A stretch of DNA of 64,000 nt from JAFNAG01 sp963824985 (GCA_963824985.1 CAWGRQ010000030.1:1-64000), one strand, 5' to 3'. Numbered from the stretch's first letter, positions 17,721 to 27,172 are shown. Notes: generated by a model from the sequence alone, not told the origin. Translations and numbers: made by a program.

Positions 17721-18887
17721 TCACGCCAACTGACCTGCGAGCCTCTGACGCTTTATCGGCAGTGTTACTCTAACTTCGGTGCCGTCGGAGCTGGAGTGAA
17801 TCTCCAGGAGGCCGCCGAGTAGCCGAACGCGCTCCCGCATTCCGGAAATTCCGAAACCGGACAACGCCGCACCTGCGCTCAACTGCTTCAGAATCTCTTT
17901 GGATATGCCACGGCCGTGGTCAGCGACCTCAAGGAGGCATTCCGCGGGTTTCCTGCGGAAGAGGATTTCGGCAGTTGCGCTGCCCGAGTGGCGTTCAATA
18001 TTGGTGAGCGCTTCCTGGGCGATGCGAAACAGGGTTGTTTCCGCTTCGACGGGGAGCCGGCCCCCCCGGCCGGGGAAATTGAGACTGACCTGTGGACCGA
18101 GCCTCCGGTTAAAGCCATCGACATAGGCCCGGAGGGCAGGGCCAAATCCCCGCTCTTCCAGCAGGGGTGGTTGGATCAGGTAGGCAAGTTTGCTAAGATC
18201 CTTGAAGCATTCGCTCACCAGGTCCAGACATTCGGTGAGGTTCCGTCGGGCGGCCGGCGGCAGTCTGGGCGACGCCTGGCCGACGAGGTTCAGCTTGAAT
18301 TCCAGGGCGGCGAGGCGTTGGAAGGCGCCGTCATGCAGCCCGTGCGCAATGCCGCGCCGATCTTCATCCTGCACCTGGAGCAAGCGAGCGGAAAGTGCGT
18401 GAAGGACCTCCTCGTTCCGTTTCTGGTCGGTAAGATCCGCAACGATGACGCAAAAACAATCGACTCCGTCGAGCTCCAGGCGATTGACCGACAGGGATAC
18501 CGGCAGCAGCGCGCCGGCGGGCGCTTTCAGCCGCACTTCGCACTTTGCACCGACCCTCAGGTCGGCGTTGAGGAGCGCGCAGAATATACCGGCATCCTCC
18601 GGAACCATGAAATCATGGAAACTGGAGCCGATCACGCGCTCGTGCGGGATCGCAAGCATGGAGGCTAATTTCTCGTTGCAAAAAAGGATCAGGCCGTCTG
18701 GCGCAACGGTGAGAGCGCCTTCCGCCATGTTCTGAACCATGAGCCGGTAGGCTTCATCGGCTCCTTTTAGCGTAAACACACGATCACCGTCAGGGCCTGA
18801 GGCCACAATCGCGTCGACTTCTCCGCTTCGCAGAGCGCGCAGGATTTCTTCGGCTGCGTCGAGGCGCTCCTGAAGCTTTCGTGGCAT
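17721..18887 (-). CDS. PAS-domain sensor histidine kinase (NarL/DegS-type)
   Basis: About 388 residues from ATG 18,887 (RBS GGAAAGGA). An N-terminal coiled coil (MPRKLQERLDAAEEILRALR) precedes a PAS domain (about 55-175, MVQNMAEGALTVAPDGLILF). The HisKA_3 dimerisation/phosphoacceptor helix is EDRRGIAHGLHDGAFQRLAA (His in GLHDG). The HATPase_c domain shows EALTNIERHSGSATAEI (N box), VADHGRGISKE (G1) and GFGISGMRERVRLLGG (G2). No transmembrane segment, so cytosolic sensing. It is the last gene of the kaiC-kaiB-kaiB unit, 31 bp after the second kaiB, which suggests it is the output or input kinase of the Kai proteins. Its response regulator is not adjacent. Confidence 0.92.
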   Translation of the reverse strand: MPRKLQERLDAAEEILRALRSGEVDAIVASGPDGDRVFTLKGADEAYRLMVQNMAEGALTVAPDGLILFCNEKLASMLAIPHERVIGSSFHDFMVPEDAGIFCALLNADLRVGAKCEVRLKAPAGALLPVSLSVNRLELDGVDCFCVIVADLTDQKRNEEVLHALSARLLQVQDEDRRGIAHGLHDGAFQRLAALEFKLNLVGQASPRLPPAARRNLTECLDLVSECFKDLSKLAYLIQPPLLEERGFGPALRAYVDGFNRRLGPQVSLNFPGRGGRLPVEAETTLFRIAQEALTNIERHSGSATAEILFRRKPAECLLEVADHGRGISKEILKQLSAGAALSGFGISGMRERVRLLGGLLEIHSSSDGTEVRVTLPIKRQRLAGQLA

Positions 18888-18918
18888 ACAGTCCTTTCCT
18901 GCCGTCTTTCGGCTGGAG

Positions 18919-19272
18919 CTAAGCGTTCCTGGCAACAATATCCAACCCCAAAAGTAAACGATCCCTATTCGACAGATCGCCGATCAGTTTGCGCAACGGA
19001 AGTGGCAGCTTTTTTATCAGCGTGGGTGTAACGACAATCTGCTCCGGCTTGACTCGTTCGGGATGTTGGTAGATATCGATTACCTTGAGTTCGTAACGGC
19101 CATGCAACCTCTCTTCGCAGAGAGCTCGAATATTCTGTATCGCACGAAGCGATTTCGGAGTGCTGCCGGTCACAAACAGCGACAGAACGTAGCGCCCCGC
19201 GACAGGCTGCCGGGAAAGAGCTTCCTCGAATGTTTTCAGTTCGTCGGAGATTTTTCCGCTCTTGTGTTTCAT
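18919..19272 (-). CDS. kaiB: KaiB-family protein (second copy)
   Basis: 117 residues with a thioredoxin-like KaiB fold: YVLSLFVTGSTPKSLRAIQN, ELKVIDIYQHPERVKPEQIV, VTPTLIKKLPLPLRKLIGDL. These are the alternating blocks conserved in KaiB, including the cis-proline VTPTL. In cyanobacteria KaiB binds phosphorylated KaiC and sequesters KaiA; non-cyanobacterial KaiB proteins can instead act in stress signalling. It has an N-terminal extension of about 25 residues. ATG 19,272 is preceded by GAGGAA and lies 8 bp after the first kaiB. Confidence 0.93.
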   Translation of the reverse strand: MKHKSGKISDELKTFEEALSRQPVAGRYVLSLFVTGSTPKSLRAIQNIRALCEERLHGRYELKVIDIYQHPERVKPEQIVVTPTLIKKLPLPLRKLIGDLSNRDRLLLGLDIVARNA

Positions 19273-19280
19273 GATATTCC

Positions 19281-19607
19281 TCAGGCGCGCGGGCGCAGAT
19301 CGAGGCCAACCAGCACGCGTTCCGTATTCGACAGATCCCCAATAATCTTCCGGACCGGCTCCGGGAGCTTCCGCACGAGAGTCGGAAGCGCGAAAATCTG
19401 GTCTCCTTTGGCCAGTTCCGGATTCTTCATCAAGTCTACGACTTCAATTTGATACTTACCGCCAAGGTGTTCTTCGCAGATCCGCTTCAGATTGGCGAAC
19501 GCCAGCAACGATTTCGCAGTCTGTCCCGCGACATAGAGCCTCAACTCCCATGTTGGTTTCCTGGAGTCTTTCCGTTCCCGAACCGCACGTGCTGCCGATG
19601 GTTTCAT
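19281..19607 (-). CDS. kaiB: KaiB-family protein (first copy)
   Basis: 108 residues, KaiB fold: WELRLYVAGQTAKSLLAFAN, YQIEVVDLMKNPELAKGDQI, FALPTLVRKLPEPVRKIIGD. Clearly a paralogue of the next gene but diverged, so the two may bind KaiC in different states. The ATG (19,607) overlaps the kaiC stop as ATGA, giving tight translational coupling. Confidence 0.94.
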   Translation of the reverse strand: MKPSAARAVRERKDSRKPTWELRLYVAGQTAKSLLAFANLKRICEEHLGGKYQIEVVDLMKNPELAKGDQIFALPTLVRKLPEPVRKIIGDLSNTERVLVGLDLRPRA

Positions 19608-21361
19608 CTCCGGTCCTCGCTCGACCTTGCGTTTTTTGCGTTCCCGGCCCGAGTACCCAGGTTTAATGCCCGGCCTTCTGCCATTTTACCCTGGTCCTGC
19701 TCCCGCCTCTTCAGCTTCATTTGCTCTTGCATTATGAGCCGCCTCGATTCTCCAACTTCGGCCTCCAGTTCCATTCGGAGAACATCTATCTGGGCTTCGA
19801 TCGCTTTCCGCTTGCGATCGAGTGCACACTGCCTGGTTTCGATTTCCTGCCCAGCGAGCAGCGCCTGCGAAGCGTCCTTGGCCTCCTGGGAGACGCGAGC
19901 CGAGCCGGTGAGCAGACCCGTCTCACTGAGGTAGACATTCCGAAGCTCCACGCCCCGATCGGTTAAAAGGAATTCGCGAATTTGGTTCGAGTGCGCCGCG
20001 CCCCTGGACTTGAGGATGTAGAGGCCCCGGTTCCGCTCACCGCCGCTCTCGATGTCACGCAGCAGCAGCCATGTGTCCACCAGCGAGGAGATGTTGACTT
20101 CAGTGTGCTCCTGCGCAGACTCTCCGCCGGTCAATGTCGTCATCAAAGCCGTGATTTGTTTTCCCTTCAGGAAATCGATCAGACGCAGCAGCATGCTTCG
20201 GGTCTCGGCCTGAGTGCCGGAGTCTATCAGTCCGGTTACCGGGTCCACCACAACGATGCCCGGATCGAAGTTGCTGATGATCTTGTGCATTTTGACCAGA
20301 TGCATTTCGAGGCCGAACGTTGTCGGTCGCGCGGCATGAAACTGCAGCAGGCCTTTGTTGATCCAACGGCGCAGGTCGATGCCGATCGACCGCATGTTGC
20401 GTATCACCTGCTCGGCGGACTCCTCAAAAGAAAACATGATACATCGCTCTCCGCAGGCGCACGCGGCATCAGCAAAATGAGAGGCCACACTGGTTTTCCC
20501 GGTACCGGCCGTGCCGGAAATCAGGATACTGCTCCCCCGGAAGTAGCCTTTACCGCCGAGCATGCTGTCCAGCGCGGGAATGCCGGTCGAAATCCGCTCG
20601 TCGGAGACCGCATACTTCAGGTCCATAGAGGTTACCGGCAGAACCGAGATGCCGTCCTGGTCGATGAGGAATGGGTACTCGTTCGTGCCGTGCGTCGAGC
20701 CACGGTATTTGACGACGCGAAGACGCCGGGTGAAAACTGTCTCCGTCACCCGGTGATCGAGCAGGAGTACGCAATCGGAAATGTACTCCTCCAGGCCATG
20801 GCGCGTGAGCACGCCCTCGCCGCGCTCGCCGGTGATTACGGCCGTGAGCTTTCTAAATTTGAGCCAACGAAACAGACGCTGCAGTTCCGAGCGCAGAATC
20901 GCCTCGTTTGCGAGGCTGGCGAACAGAGACTCGATACTGTCGATCACCACCCGCTTTGCTCCAACGGAGTCGACGGCTTGATCGAGCCGGACGAATAGCG
21001 CCTCCAGGTCGTACTCGCCCGTTTCCTCCACCATGCTGCGTTCTATTTGCACGTGGTCGATAACCAACTTCTTTTGCGAAATGAGCGCATTGACCGCGAA
21101 GCCGAGCGAATCCACATTGCGTGCGAGTTCCTCTGTGGTTTCTTCAAATGAGAGGCAGACCCCGGGCTCGTTATACTGCGTTGCTCCGCGCACAAGAAAT
21201 TCCATGCCCAGCAGTGTTTTCCCGCAGCCCGGGCCGCCGCACACAAGGGTGGGCCGCCCTCTCGGCAGGCCGCCGAACGTAACCTCGTCGAGGCCCTGGA
21301 TTCCGGTCGGGCATTTCGAAATCCCGTCCATTGCGAGTCCTGATTTCTTGGCTTTAGCCAT
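19604..21361 (-). CDS. kaiC: KaiC-family dual RecA ATPase/autokinase
   Basis: 585 residues with two RecA-like domains. CI: Walker A CGGPGCGKTLLG (about 41), catalytic glutamates in SFEETTEEL. CII: Walker A SGTAGTGKTSVA (about 270), SFEESAEQV. The phosphosite region of cyanobacterial KaiC (T-x-x-x-x-S-T) corresponds to HTEVNISSLVDTW, so a Thr and a Ser-Ser pair are available for autophosphorylation. After the KaiC core comes a ~100-residue coiled coil (ETRQCALDRKRKAIEAQIDV, LKRREQDQGKMAEG) absent from clock KaiC. No kaiA is nearby. The unit kaiC-kaiB-kaiB-histidine kinase is one operon. A KaiABC oscillator is unlikely; a KaiBC stress or timer module is the better reading. Confidence 0.95.
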   Translation of the reverse strand: MAKAKKSGLAMDGISKCPTGIQGLDEVTFGGLPRGRPTLVCGGPGCGKTLLGMEFLVRGATQYNEPGVCLSFEETTEELARNVDSLGFAVNALISQKKLVIDHVQIERSMVEETGEYDLEALFVRLDQAVDSVGAKRVVIDSIESLFASLANEAILRSELQRLFRWLKFRKLTAVITGERGEGVLTRHGLEEYISDCVLLLDHRVTETVFTRRLRVVKYRGSTHGTNEYPFLIDQDGISVLPVTSMDLKYAVSDERISTGIPALDSMLGGKGYFRGSSILISGTAGTGKTSVASHFADAACACGERCIMFSFEESAEQVIRNMRSIGIDLRRWINKGLLQFHAARPTTFGLEMHLVKMHKIISNFDPGIVVVDPVTGLIDSGTQAETRSMLLRLIDFLKGKQITALMTTLTGGESAQEHTEVNISSLVDTWLLLRDIESGGERNRGLYILKSRGAAHSNQIREFLLTDRGVELRNVYLSETGLLTGSARVSQEAKDASQALLAGQEIETRQCALDRKRKAIEAQIDVLRMELEAEVGESRRLIMQEQMKLKRREQDQGKMAEGRALNLGTRAGNAKNARSSEDRR

Positions 21362-21582
21362 AGCCTCACTGGCTCCTGTTCTCTTTTGAATGGAGACTCT
21401 TAGGGACTGTTATTCTGTGACAGACCCTTAGGGTTCGCGCTTTCCGCTTCCGCATCCTGGCCGGCATTCATTATCCGTCATTCACAGCCGCCTGGTTGTC
21501 GGTTTCTGGCATGAGTTCCCTTCTGTTGCTCTGGATTTGAGATATTGCGTGGGAACAGGATGTCATGCGCCGCCCCAGATCC

Positions 21583-22239
21583 TCAGTCATGAAGCACCAC
21601 GTTCAGGAGGCCGCTATGGACGGTCAATCCGGCGTCGTCGTACTCGATAAAGCCATGCTCCCTGAACCGATTCATGAAATGGCTGATCCGCGACCGGGTC
21701 GTGCCGACCATTTGCGCCAGGGTATCCTGATTCACTCTTGGGATTACAGGTTCGGCCCTGCTTTCCTTGCCAAAATGGGAAAGCAGTAAGAGAACCCGAG
21801 CCAGACGCTTCTCGCTCGAGTTGAAGAGCTGGTCGACGAGATCAGCTTCGTATCGGATGTTGCGTAAAAGCAGATGCTTGACAAACAATTCCGAGACGTC
21901 GTGCTGTTCGTGGAGCATTCGCGCCATCAGCGACTTCTCAATCCTGTCAATCGTGCAATCTGTCATGGCCACAGCCGTTGCCATACGCAACGGTTGACCG
22001 GCAAGTCCTCCCTCGCCGAAAAACTCGCCGGCGCTCAGCATGGCGACGATCGCTTCCTTGCCCTGTTGGGAGATTACTGAAAGCTTCACCTTGCCTCGCC
22101 GGAGGTAGAACAGGCAATCCGCAGGTTGTCCCTGGCGGAAGATGTTGCGGTCCGCCCCGCATTCAATAACGGTCTTCCCACGGAAGATGCCATTGAGTAT
22201 GGCTTCCCAATCGACTGGCTCGGTCTTTTTGTTCTCCAC
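21583..22239 (-). CDS. Crp/Fnr-family transcriptional regulator (paralogue 1)
   Basis: About 218 residues from GTG 22,239, chosen because GAGGGAGG lies just upstream. The N-terminal cyclic-nucleotide-binding-like barrel reads GADRNIFRQGQPADCLFYLR then RGKVKLSVISQQGKEAIVAM, and the C-terminal Crp-type helix-turn-helix DTLAQMVGTTRSRISHFMNR. The four-cysteine iron-sulfur pattern of Fnr is absent, so it is not a classical oxygen sensor. It is about 70% identical by eye to the regulator at 33,252-33,911. It lies 221 bp upstream of kaiC on the same strand; that gap holds no gene I can see. Confidence 0.93.
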   Translation of the reverse strand: MENKKTEPVDWEAILNGIFRGKTVIECGADRNIFRQGQPADCLFYLRRGKVKLSVISQQGKEAIVAMLSAGEFFGEGGLAGQPLRMATAVAMTDCTIDRIEKSLMARMLHEQHDVSELFVKHLLLRNIRYEADLVDQLFNSSEKRLARVLLLLSHFGKESRAEPVIPRVNQDTLAQMVGTTRSRISHFMNRFREHGFIEYDDAGLTVHSGLLNVVLHD

Positions 22240-22311
22240 AAAAACCTCCCTCTGACCGCACAAGGCGTCGTATGACGAGGCGATAATCCGTCACTACTTG
22301 CCCGGCGGCGC

Positions 22312-22596
22312 TCAACCCCTCCTGCTCATCGTTTTTGGCCTGCCCCTCGGCCGGGTATCTAAGACCCGAACGGCGCGATTGGGCTCCAGGCCAAACAGTT
22401 CCTTATAATGCATGAGGCACCAAGGGCAGAATGTATGGGAAAACAGGAGATCCTGTTCCTGAAGTCCGTATTGAATCAGATGTGCTTTCAGCCTGTACCA
22501 GGCGCCATCCCCTGCGATATCGTCACGTGCCTCTCCACATACGCAACAAACGCAGATCACTTGCTTTTCTTGCCACTGCCGCAGAACCTGTGCCAT
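22312..22596 (-). CDS. Small Cys-rich protein resembling the C-terminal tail of PAS kinases
   Basis: About 94 residues from ATG 22,596 (GGGAGG upstream). The core is ICVCCVCGEARDDIAGDGAW, then YRLKAHLIQYGLQEQDLLFS, then HTFCPWCLMHYKELFG. This matches the pattern C-x-x-C-x-x-[IAV]-R-D-D...W...HSHGICPxC found as a short zinc-ribbon-like tail on many PAS histidine kinases and response regulators, but here it stands alone as a separate gene. Two CxxC pairs could bind zinc. Function unknown; a link to the adjacent Crp/Fnr and Kai genes is only positional. Confidence 0.65.
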   Translation of the reverse strand: MAQVLRQWQEKQVICVCCVCGEARDDIAGDGAWYRLKAHLIQYGLQEQDLLFSHTFCPWCLMHYKELFGLEPNRAVRVLDTRPRGRPKTMSRRG

Positions 22597-22818
22597 GGCT
22601 ACCTCCCGAATCGCCCGCCCGTGAGAAGGCATCAACCAGCGCTTGCATATTTATAAGGCAGCCTTCCCCGCATGGGAACTAGGCAGGTGCCCAGTTAGCA
22701 TGGGAAAAACCCCTAACCCGCCTTTTTCACCAGATTTCGCAGCGAGGCGGCACAGACGGGCATGGATACAAGGCGCGCGACCGGAGGGTGCCGCAGGCGT
22801 ACTTGACAGCACGTGGAG

Positions 22819-23097
22819 GGCATCTGTTTAGCCGATGCTGAACAGCAGAATGCAAAGAGATCATATTCGGTTCGCGGGCATGGGCGGCCTTCGGCCGCAT
22901 CCTTGGGCGAGCCGCGGGAGAAAGCGCAATCCTCCTGAGTAGCCGCTGCCCGCGCTTTCTCCCGCGGCTCGCCCAAGGATGCGCCAGCGCGAAGCGCTGC
23001 GCCCACGCCTGTTGCTCAGTGTCGATCTTTGCGCCCTTGCGCCTTTGCGTCTTTGCGTTTTGCTTCTTCATCCATTTGATTTGGCTAAACAATTGCC
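22819..23097 (+). mobile_element. Palindromic MITE-like element, copy C
   Basis: Begins GGCATCTGTTTAGCC and ends GGCTAAACAATTGCC. It is flanked by a perfect 6-bp direct repeat GTGGAG (22,813-22,818 and 23,098-23,103). It is slightly shorter than A because part of the GCAAAGAC run near the left end is lost. It lies in the gap upstream of the hybrid kinase gene; outside the element the gap (22,597-23,350) has nothing recognisable. Confidence 0.9.
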
Positions 23098-23350
23098 GTG
23101 GAGGCGCCCGACCGAGCGCAACGCAGTAGAAATGCCCGGATCCGCCGCCGCAGTAGAAAGCCGGCGAGAAATGCGGGCCAGGATTGCCCGATCACCGGGG
23201 GGGTCTGGTGGCAGCAACCGGTGTTTGACGCCGGCAATACCCCGCCCAAACACACGCTTCGATTGACTCGGTGCCGGACAGGATAGATAATATGGGACGT
23301 TCTGACAGATAACAAAAAGCGCTCACACGCTCGTGGGGAGCCATGCCCTG

Positions 23351-26300
23351 ATGAAAAGGACCGAACGCACGTCGCGGCGCGTCCGCGAGGCGAAACACAT
23401 GTCCAGGGCGGCGTCGGATGCCCCGGATCGGCAGCATGAACCGGCAACGGGCTCGGAGGATGACCGCATTCCTTTTATGCGGGATTCCGAAGAAGAGGAT
23501 CCGCTGCAAATGACGTCTTTCCCGGTCGTCGGCGTCGGCGCTTCCGCCGGAGGATTGGAGGCGTTTACGCGGCTCCTGCAACACCTTCCCGCCGATACCG
23601 GAATGGCTTTTGTCTTTATCCAGCATCTTGCTCCTCAGCATCCCAGCATGCTGGCCTCGTTGTTGTCGCGAACGACCGCGATGCCGGTCATGGAGGTTCA
23701 ACACGGCACGCCGGTGCGGCCCAACCATGTTTATATAATCCCGCCTAATACTCTGATGAGCATCGCGGGCGCCATTCTGGAACTCGAGCCGCGCCCGGAG
23801 GAGCGGGGCGCACCCAGGCCGATCGATTACTTCTTCCGCTCCCTGGCGGTGGACCGGAAAACAATTGCGATCGGCGTGGTCCTGTCCGGCGCGGACTCCG
23901 ATGGGGCTTTGGGCCTGCAGGCTATTCGGGGAGAGGGCGGCATTGCCATCGTTCAAAGCGAGCGCTCGGCCAAACATCCCGACATGCCGCGAACCGCGAT
24001 CGCGGCTGGAACCGTCGACCTGATTTTGACCCCTGAGGAGATTGCGGGCGAGTTGGAGAGGATTGGACGGCACCTTTCCCTGTCCGGAGGCGAGCCGGCG
24101 TTTGTTCCCTCGAAAAACGGCGGGGACGAGTCTCAACTGAGCCGGATCTTCGCGCTCATACGGACCGCCACCAGTGTCGACTTTCGTGGCTACAGGCGCG
24201 GAACGATCCGGCGACGTATCACCCGCCGGATCATCCTGCAACGCCAAGAGGATCTGGAGTCATACATTTCTTACCTGGGATCCAATCGTTCGGAGCTGCT
24301 GGCGTTGTGTGAGGACATGCTGATCAATGTCACCGGCTTTTTCCGTGATCCCGAGGTTTTCCTGGCCCTCGAAAAAACAATCTTGCCGCAACTGTTGCAT
24401 GGACGGTCAGGGGCCTCGCCGTTGCGTGTGTGGGTGCCTGGCTGTTCCACGGGGGAGGAGGTCTACTCGATCGCCATATGCCTGATCGAGGCAAACGCGA
24501 GGCGTCCCGCGCCGGTCCCGATCCAGATCTTCGGCACCGACCTCAGCGAACGGGGGATAGCCATAGCTCGTACGGCCACTTACACAGAGAACCAGGTCGC
24601 CAAGGTCTCGCCGGAACGGCAGGCACGCTTTTTTGCGCGCGTCGAGAACGGCTTCCAGGTCGTCAAGTCGGTTCGCGAAATGTGCGTCTTCGCGCAGCAG
24701 AACCTGCTCGTGGACCCGCCCTTCTCACGTCTCGACCTGATCAGCTGCCGGAACGTTCTGATTTATCTCGAATCTGCATTGCAGCGCCAGATGGCCGGTA
24801 CACTGCACTATGCGCTGAAACCAAACGGCTACCTGATGCTGGGCCTTTCGGAGAGCCTGGGCAATCTCCCGGACCCGTTCTCACTCATCGACAAGCAGCA
24901 CAAGTTTTTCACCAGAAAGGCCGCTCGAGTCCACATGAGCCCGACCGGTCTTGGATTCGCCGGCGATCATCAACAAAGCCTCCCCTCCGCACCATCGATC
25001 GACAGGAAGAAGCCATTCGAGGCAGAGCTTGACAAAGAGGCCGGGCGCATCGTTCTGTCGGAGTATGGGCCGGCTTGGATTATCGTGAACGAAAGCTTTG
25101 AAATACTGCAGTCCCACGGGGACACGAGCCCGTATTTGCGTCTCGCTCCGGGACGCGCCACGCTGGCACTCCCCAAAATGGCAAGGGAGTGCATTCGGGG
25201 CGAACTGCAGAAGCTTCTGAGGAAGGCAAAGAGCGAAAAAAGCCCAGTCCAATCGATCGTACTGCAAGAGTGCGAGGGCGGGGAGATCGGTACCATCCGG
25301 TTAGAGGTGCGCAGTATTTCCGACCCTGCGAGTCATGACCGCTGTTTTCTCGTCCTGTTCTTCTCTCGCGCAGGGCAGCGGCTCGCCGAGCGACGGGAAC
25401 CATCGGGAGGCACCGGGTCACGCCGCAAATCCAAAAGCGACCCAGCCGACCCGGAGCGCCTCCGGCAAGAGCTTATCCTGACCGAGCAGCGCCTTCAGTC
25501 CATTATCGACGAACGCGATGCGGCCAACGAGGATCTCACCTCCGCGAATGAAGAGATCCAATCGAGTAACGAGGAACTGCAGAGCATCAACGAAGAACTG
25601 GAGACTTCGAAGGAAGAGCTGCAGTCGAGCAATGAGGAGCTGAACACGGTCAACGAAGAGCTGCGGAACCGCATTCAGGAACTGGGCAAGCTCAGCGACG
25701 ACCTTGCGAATCTTCTGAAAAGCGCATCCATGCCGATACTGATGATCGACAACGAGCTCCGTATCCGGCGGCTCACGACGTCGGCCGAGCGCCTCTTAGG
25801 TTTCCAACCCGGCGACATCGGCCGGCCGATCGTGGATATTCAGATGCGGCTCAGCATGGATGACCTGGAACCGAGGATACGGAGGGTTCTCGAGACATTG
25901 AACCCGGAAGAAACGGAGTTGCAGGATCGCCAGGGATGCTGGCACGTTCTGCACGTGCGGCCGTATCGAACGGGAGACAACCGGATCGCGGGCGCGGTGC
26001 TGGTCCTGGTGGACATCGACCAAGCTCGCCGCGCGCAGATTGCGACCGACTCGGCGCGCAAATTCACCGAGTCGGTCGTCGAGTCGGTGCAAACGCCTCT
26101 GCTGGTGTTACGGTCCGACCTGCGGGTTCGAATGGCGAATCGCGCCTTCTTCCAGGCATACCGGCTGAGGCCCGCCGACGTTGAGAATCAGTTTTTCCAT
26201 GAGGTGAGCAGGCGACAGTGGAACCTGCCCGGCCTGAAGACTGCTTTAGAGCGGCTCTCCCCAGACCTGGAATCGATAGAACCTCTCGAGTTTGAGCAGG

Positions 26301-27160
26301 AGTGCCCTGGATCGGGCAGGAGGACGGTATTGATCCATGCACGCAGGATCATTCCCGACAGCGAAAATCAGATCCTCGTCTTAGTGGAGGACATCACCGC
26401 TCAGAAACAAGCAGAACGCGTTCTGGTCGGAGAACAGCAACGGCTGCAGCGCAGCGTGAAGGTTGGTGCAACGGCTTTGCTCGACAGTGAGGCCGCCTTG
26501 CTGCGCACCCGCGAGGAACTGCGCGCGTTGACGGCGGGCCTGCTCCACACCCAGGAGGAAGAGCGCCGCCGCGTGTCCAGGGAGCTGCATGACGACTTGA
26601 GCCAGAAGGTGGCCAAGTTGCAGTTTGATGTGGAGACGCTGGGCCAACAGCTGCCTCCCAATCTGAGGGACGGGAAGAGACGGCTGCTGGCGATCCGCGA
26701 TGAAATCGGCACGCTCGCCAATGACCTCCGCAGGATCGCCTACCAGCTTCATCCTGCGACCCTCGATCACCTCGGCCTCGCCGCCGCGATACGCACCTAC
26801 AGCCGGGAGTTTTCCGAACGCGAGGGCCTCCCGGTCCAATTCACGGCGCGTAAAGTGCCGGCGCGAATTCCGCCGGAGGCTGCAAGCTCCCTCTATCGGA
26901 TCGTCCAGGAGGCCCTGCGAAACGTCGCCAAGCACGCGGGCAAGACATCGGTGAAAATCAGTCTGACCGGAGGATCGAAACAGCTGTCCTTGTCTATTCG
27001 GGATCATGGCGTTGGGTTTGATATCCACTCAATGCCCCGCAAAAGCGGACTGGGGCTGATCGGCATGCAGGAACGCGTGCGGTTGGTCCGGGGAGAGTTC
27101 TCGCTGGAAACGCTGCCCGGCCGCGGCGCTGCCATCATGATCCGGGTACCGTTGAATTGA
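23351..27160 (+). CDS. CheB-CheR-PAS hybrid histidine kinase
   Basis: About 1,270 residues. CheB methylesterase-like domain: the catalytic triad is visible in VGVGASAGGLEAF (Ser), FIQHLAPQH (His) and VLSGADSDGALG (Asp). CheR methyltransferase domain: RRRITRRIILQ and the SAM-binding VWVPGCSTGEEVYSIA, then FRDPEVF and SCRNVLIYL. A long heptad coil follows (ELQSSNEELQSINEELETSK, repeated), then two PAS domains and a HisKA_3/HATPase_c kinase (phosphoacceptor His in RRRVSRELHDDLSQKVAKLQ; N box EALRNVAKHAGKTSV). No transmembrane helices. The start is ambiguous: GTG 23,333, ATG 23,351 or ATG 23,399. The next gene, 12 bp on, is its probable response regulator. Confidence 0.93.
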   Translation: MKRTERTSRRVREAKHMSRAASDAPDRQHEPATGSEDDRIPFMRDSEEEDPLQMTSFPVVGVGASAGGLEAFTRLLQHLPADTGMAFVFIQHLAPQHPSMLASLLSRTTAMPVMEVQHGTPVRPNHVYIIPPNTLMSIAGAILELEPRPEERGAPRPIDYFFRSLAVDRKTIAIGVVLSGADSDGALGLQAIRGEGGIAIVQSERSAKHPDMPRTAIAAGTVDLILTPEEIAGELERIGRHLSLSGGEPAFVPSKNGGDESQLSRIFALIRTATSVDFRGYRRGTIRRRITRRIILQRQEDLESYISYLGSNRSELLALCEDMLINVTGFFRDPEVFLALEKTILPQLLHGRSGASPLRVWVPGCSTGEEVYSIAICLIEANARRPAPVPIQIFGTDLSERGIAIARTATYTENQVAKVSPERQARFFARVENGFQVVKSVREMCVFAQQNLLVDPPFSRLDLISCRNVLIYLESALQRQMAGTLHYALKPNGYLMLGLSESLGNLPDPFSLIDKQHKFFTRKAARVHMSPTGLGFAGDHQQSLPSAPSIDRKKPFEAELDKEAGRIVLSEYGPAWIIVNESFEILQSHGDTSPYLRLAPGRATLALPKMARECIRGELQKLLRKAKSEKSPVQSIVLQECEGGEIGTIRLEVRSISDPASHDRCFLVLFFSRAGQRLAERREPSGGTGSRRKSKSDPADPERLRQELILTEQRLQSIIDERDAANEDLTSANEEIQSSNEELQSINEELETSKEELQSSNEELNTVNEELRNRIQELGKLSDDLANLLKSASMPILMIDNELRIRRLTTSAERLLGFQPGDIGRPIVDIQMRLSMDDLEPRIRRVLETLNPEETELQDRQGCWHVLHVRPYRTGDNRIAGAVLVLVDIDQARRAQIATDSARKFTESVVESVQTPLLVLRSDLRVRMANRAFFQAYRLRPADVENQFFHEVSRRQWNLPGLKTALERLSPDLESIEPLEFEQECPGSGRRTVLIHARRIIPDSENQILVLVEDITAQKQAERVLVGEQQRLQRSVKVGATALLDSEAALLRTREELRALTAGLLHTQEEERRRVSRELHDDLSQKVAKLQFDVETLGQQLPPNLRDGKRRLLAIRDEIGTLANDLRRIAYQLHPATLDHLGLAAAIRTYSREFSEREGLPVQFTARKVPARIPPEAASSLYRIVQEALRNVAKHAGKTSVKISLTGGSKQLSLSIRDHGVGFDIHSMPRKSGLGLIGMQERVRLVRGEFSLETLPGRGAAIMIRVPLN

Positions 27161-27172
27161 GGAGTGGATGAT

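Noticed and set aside
17721..21361. A complete KaiABC circadian clock
   Set aside because: No kaiA, KaiB duplicated and KaiC with an atypical tail; only a Kai-like module can be claimed.
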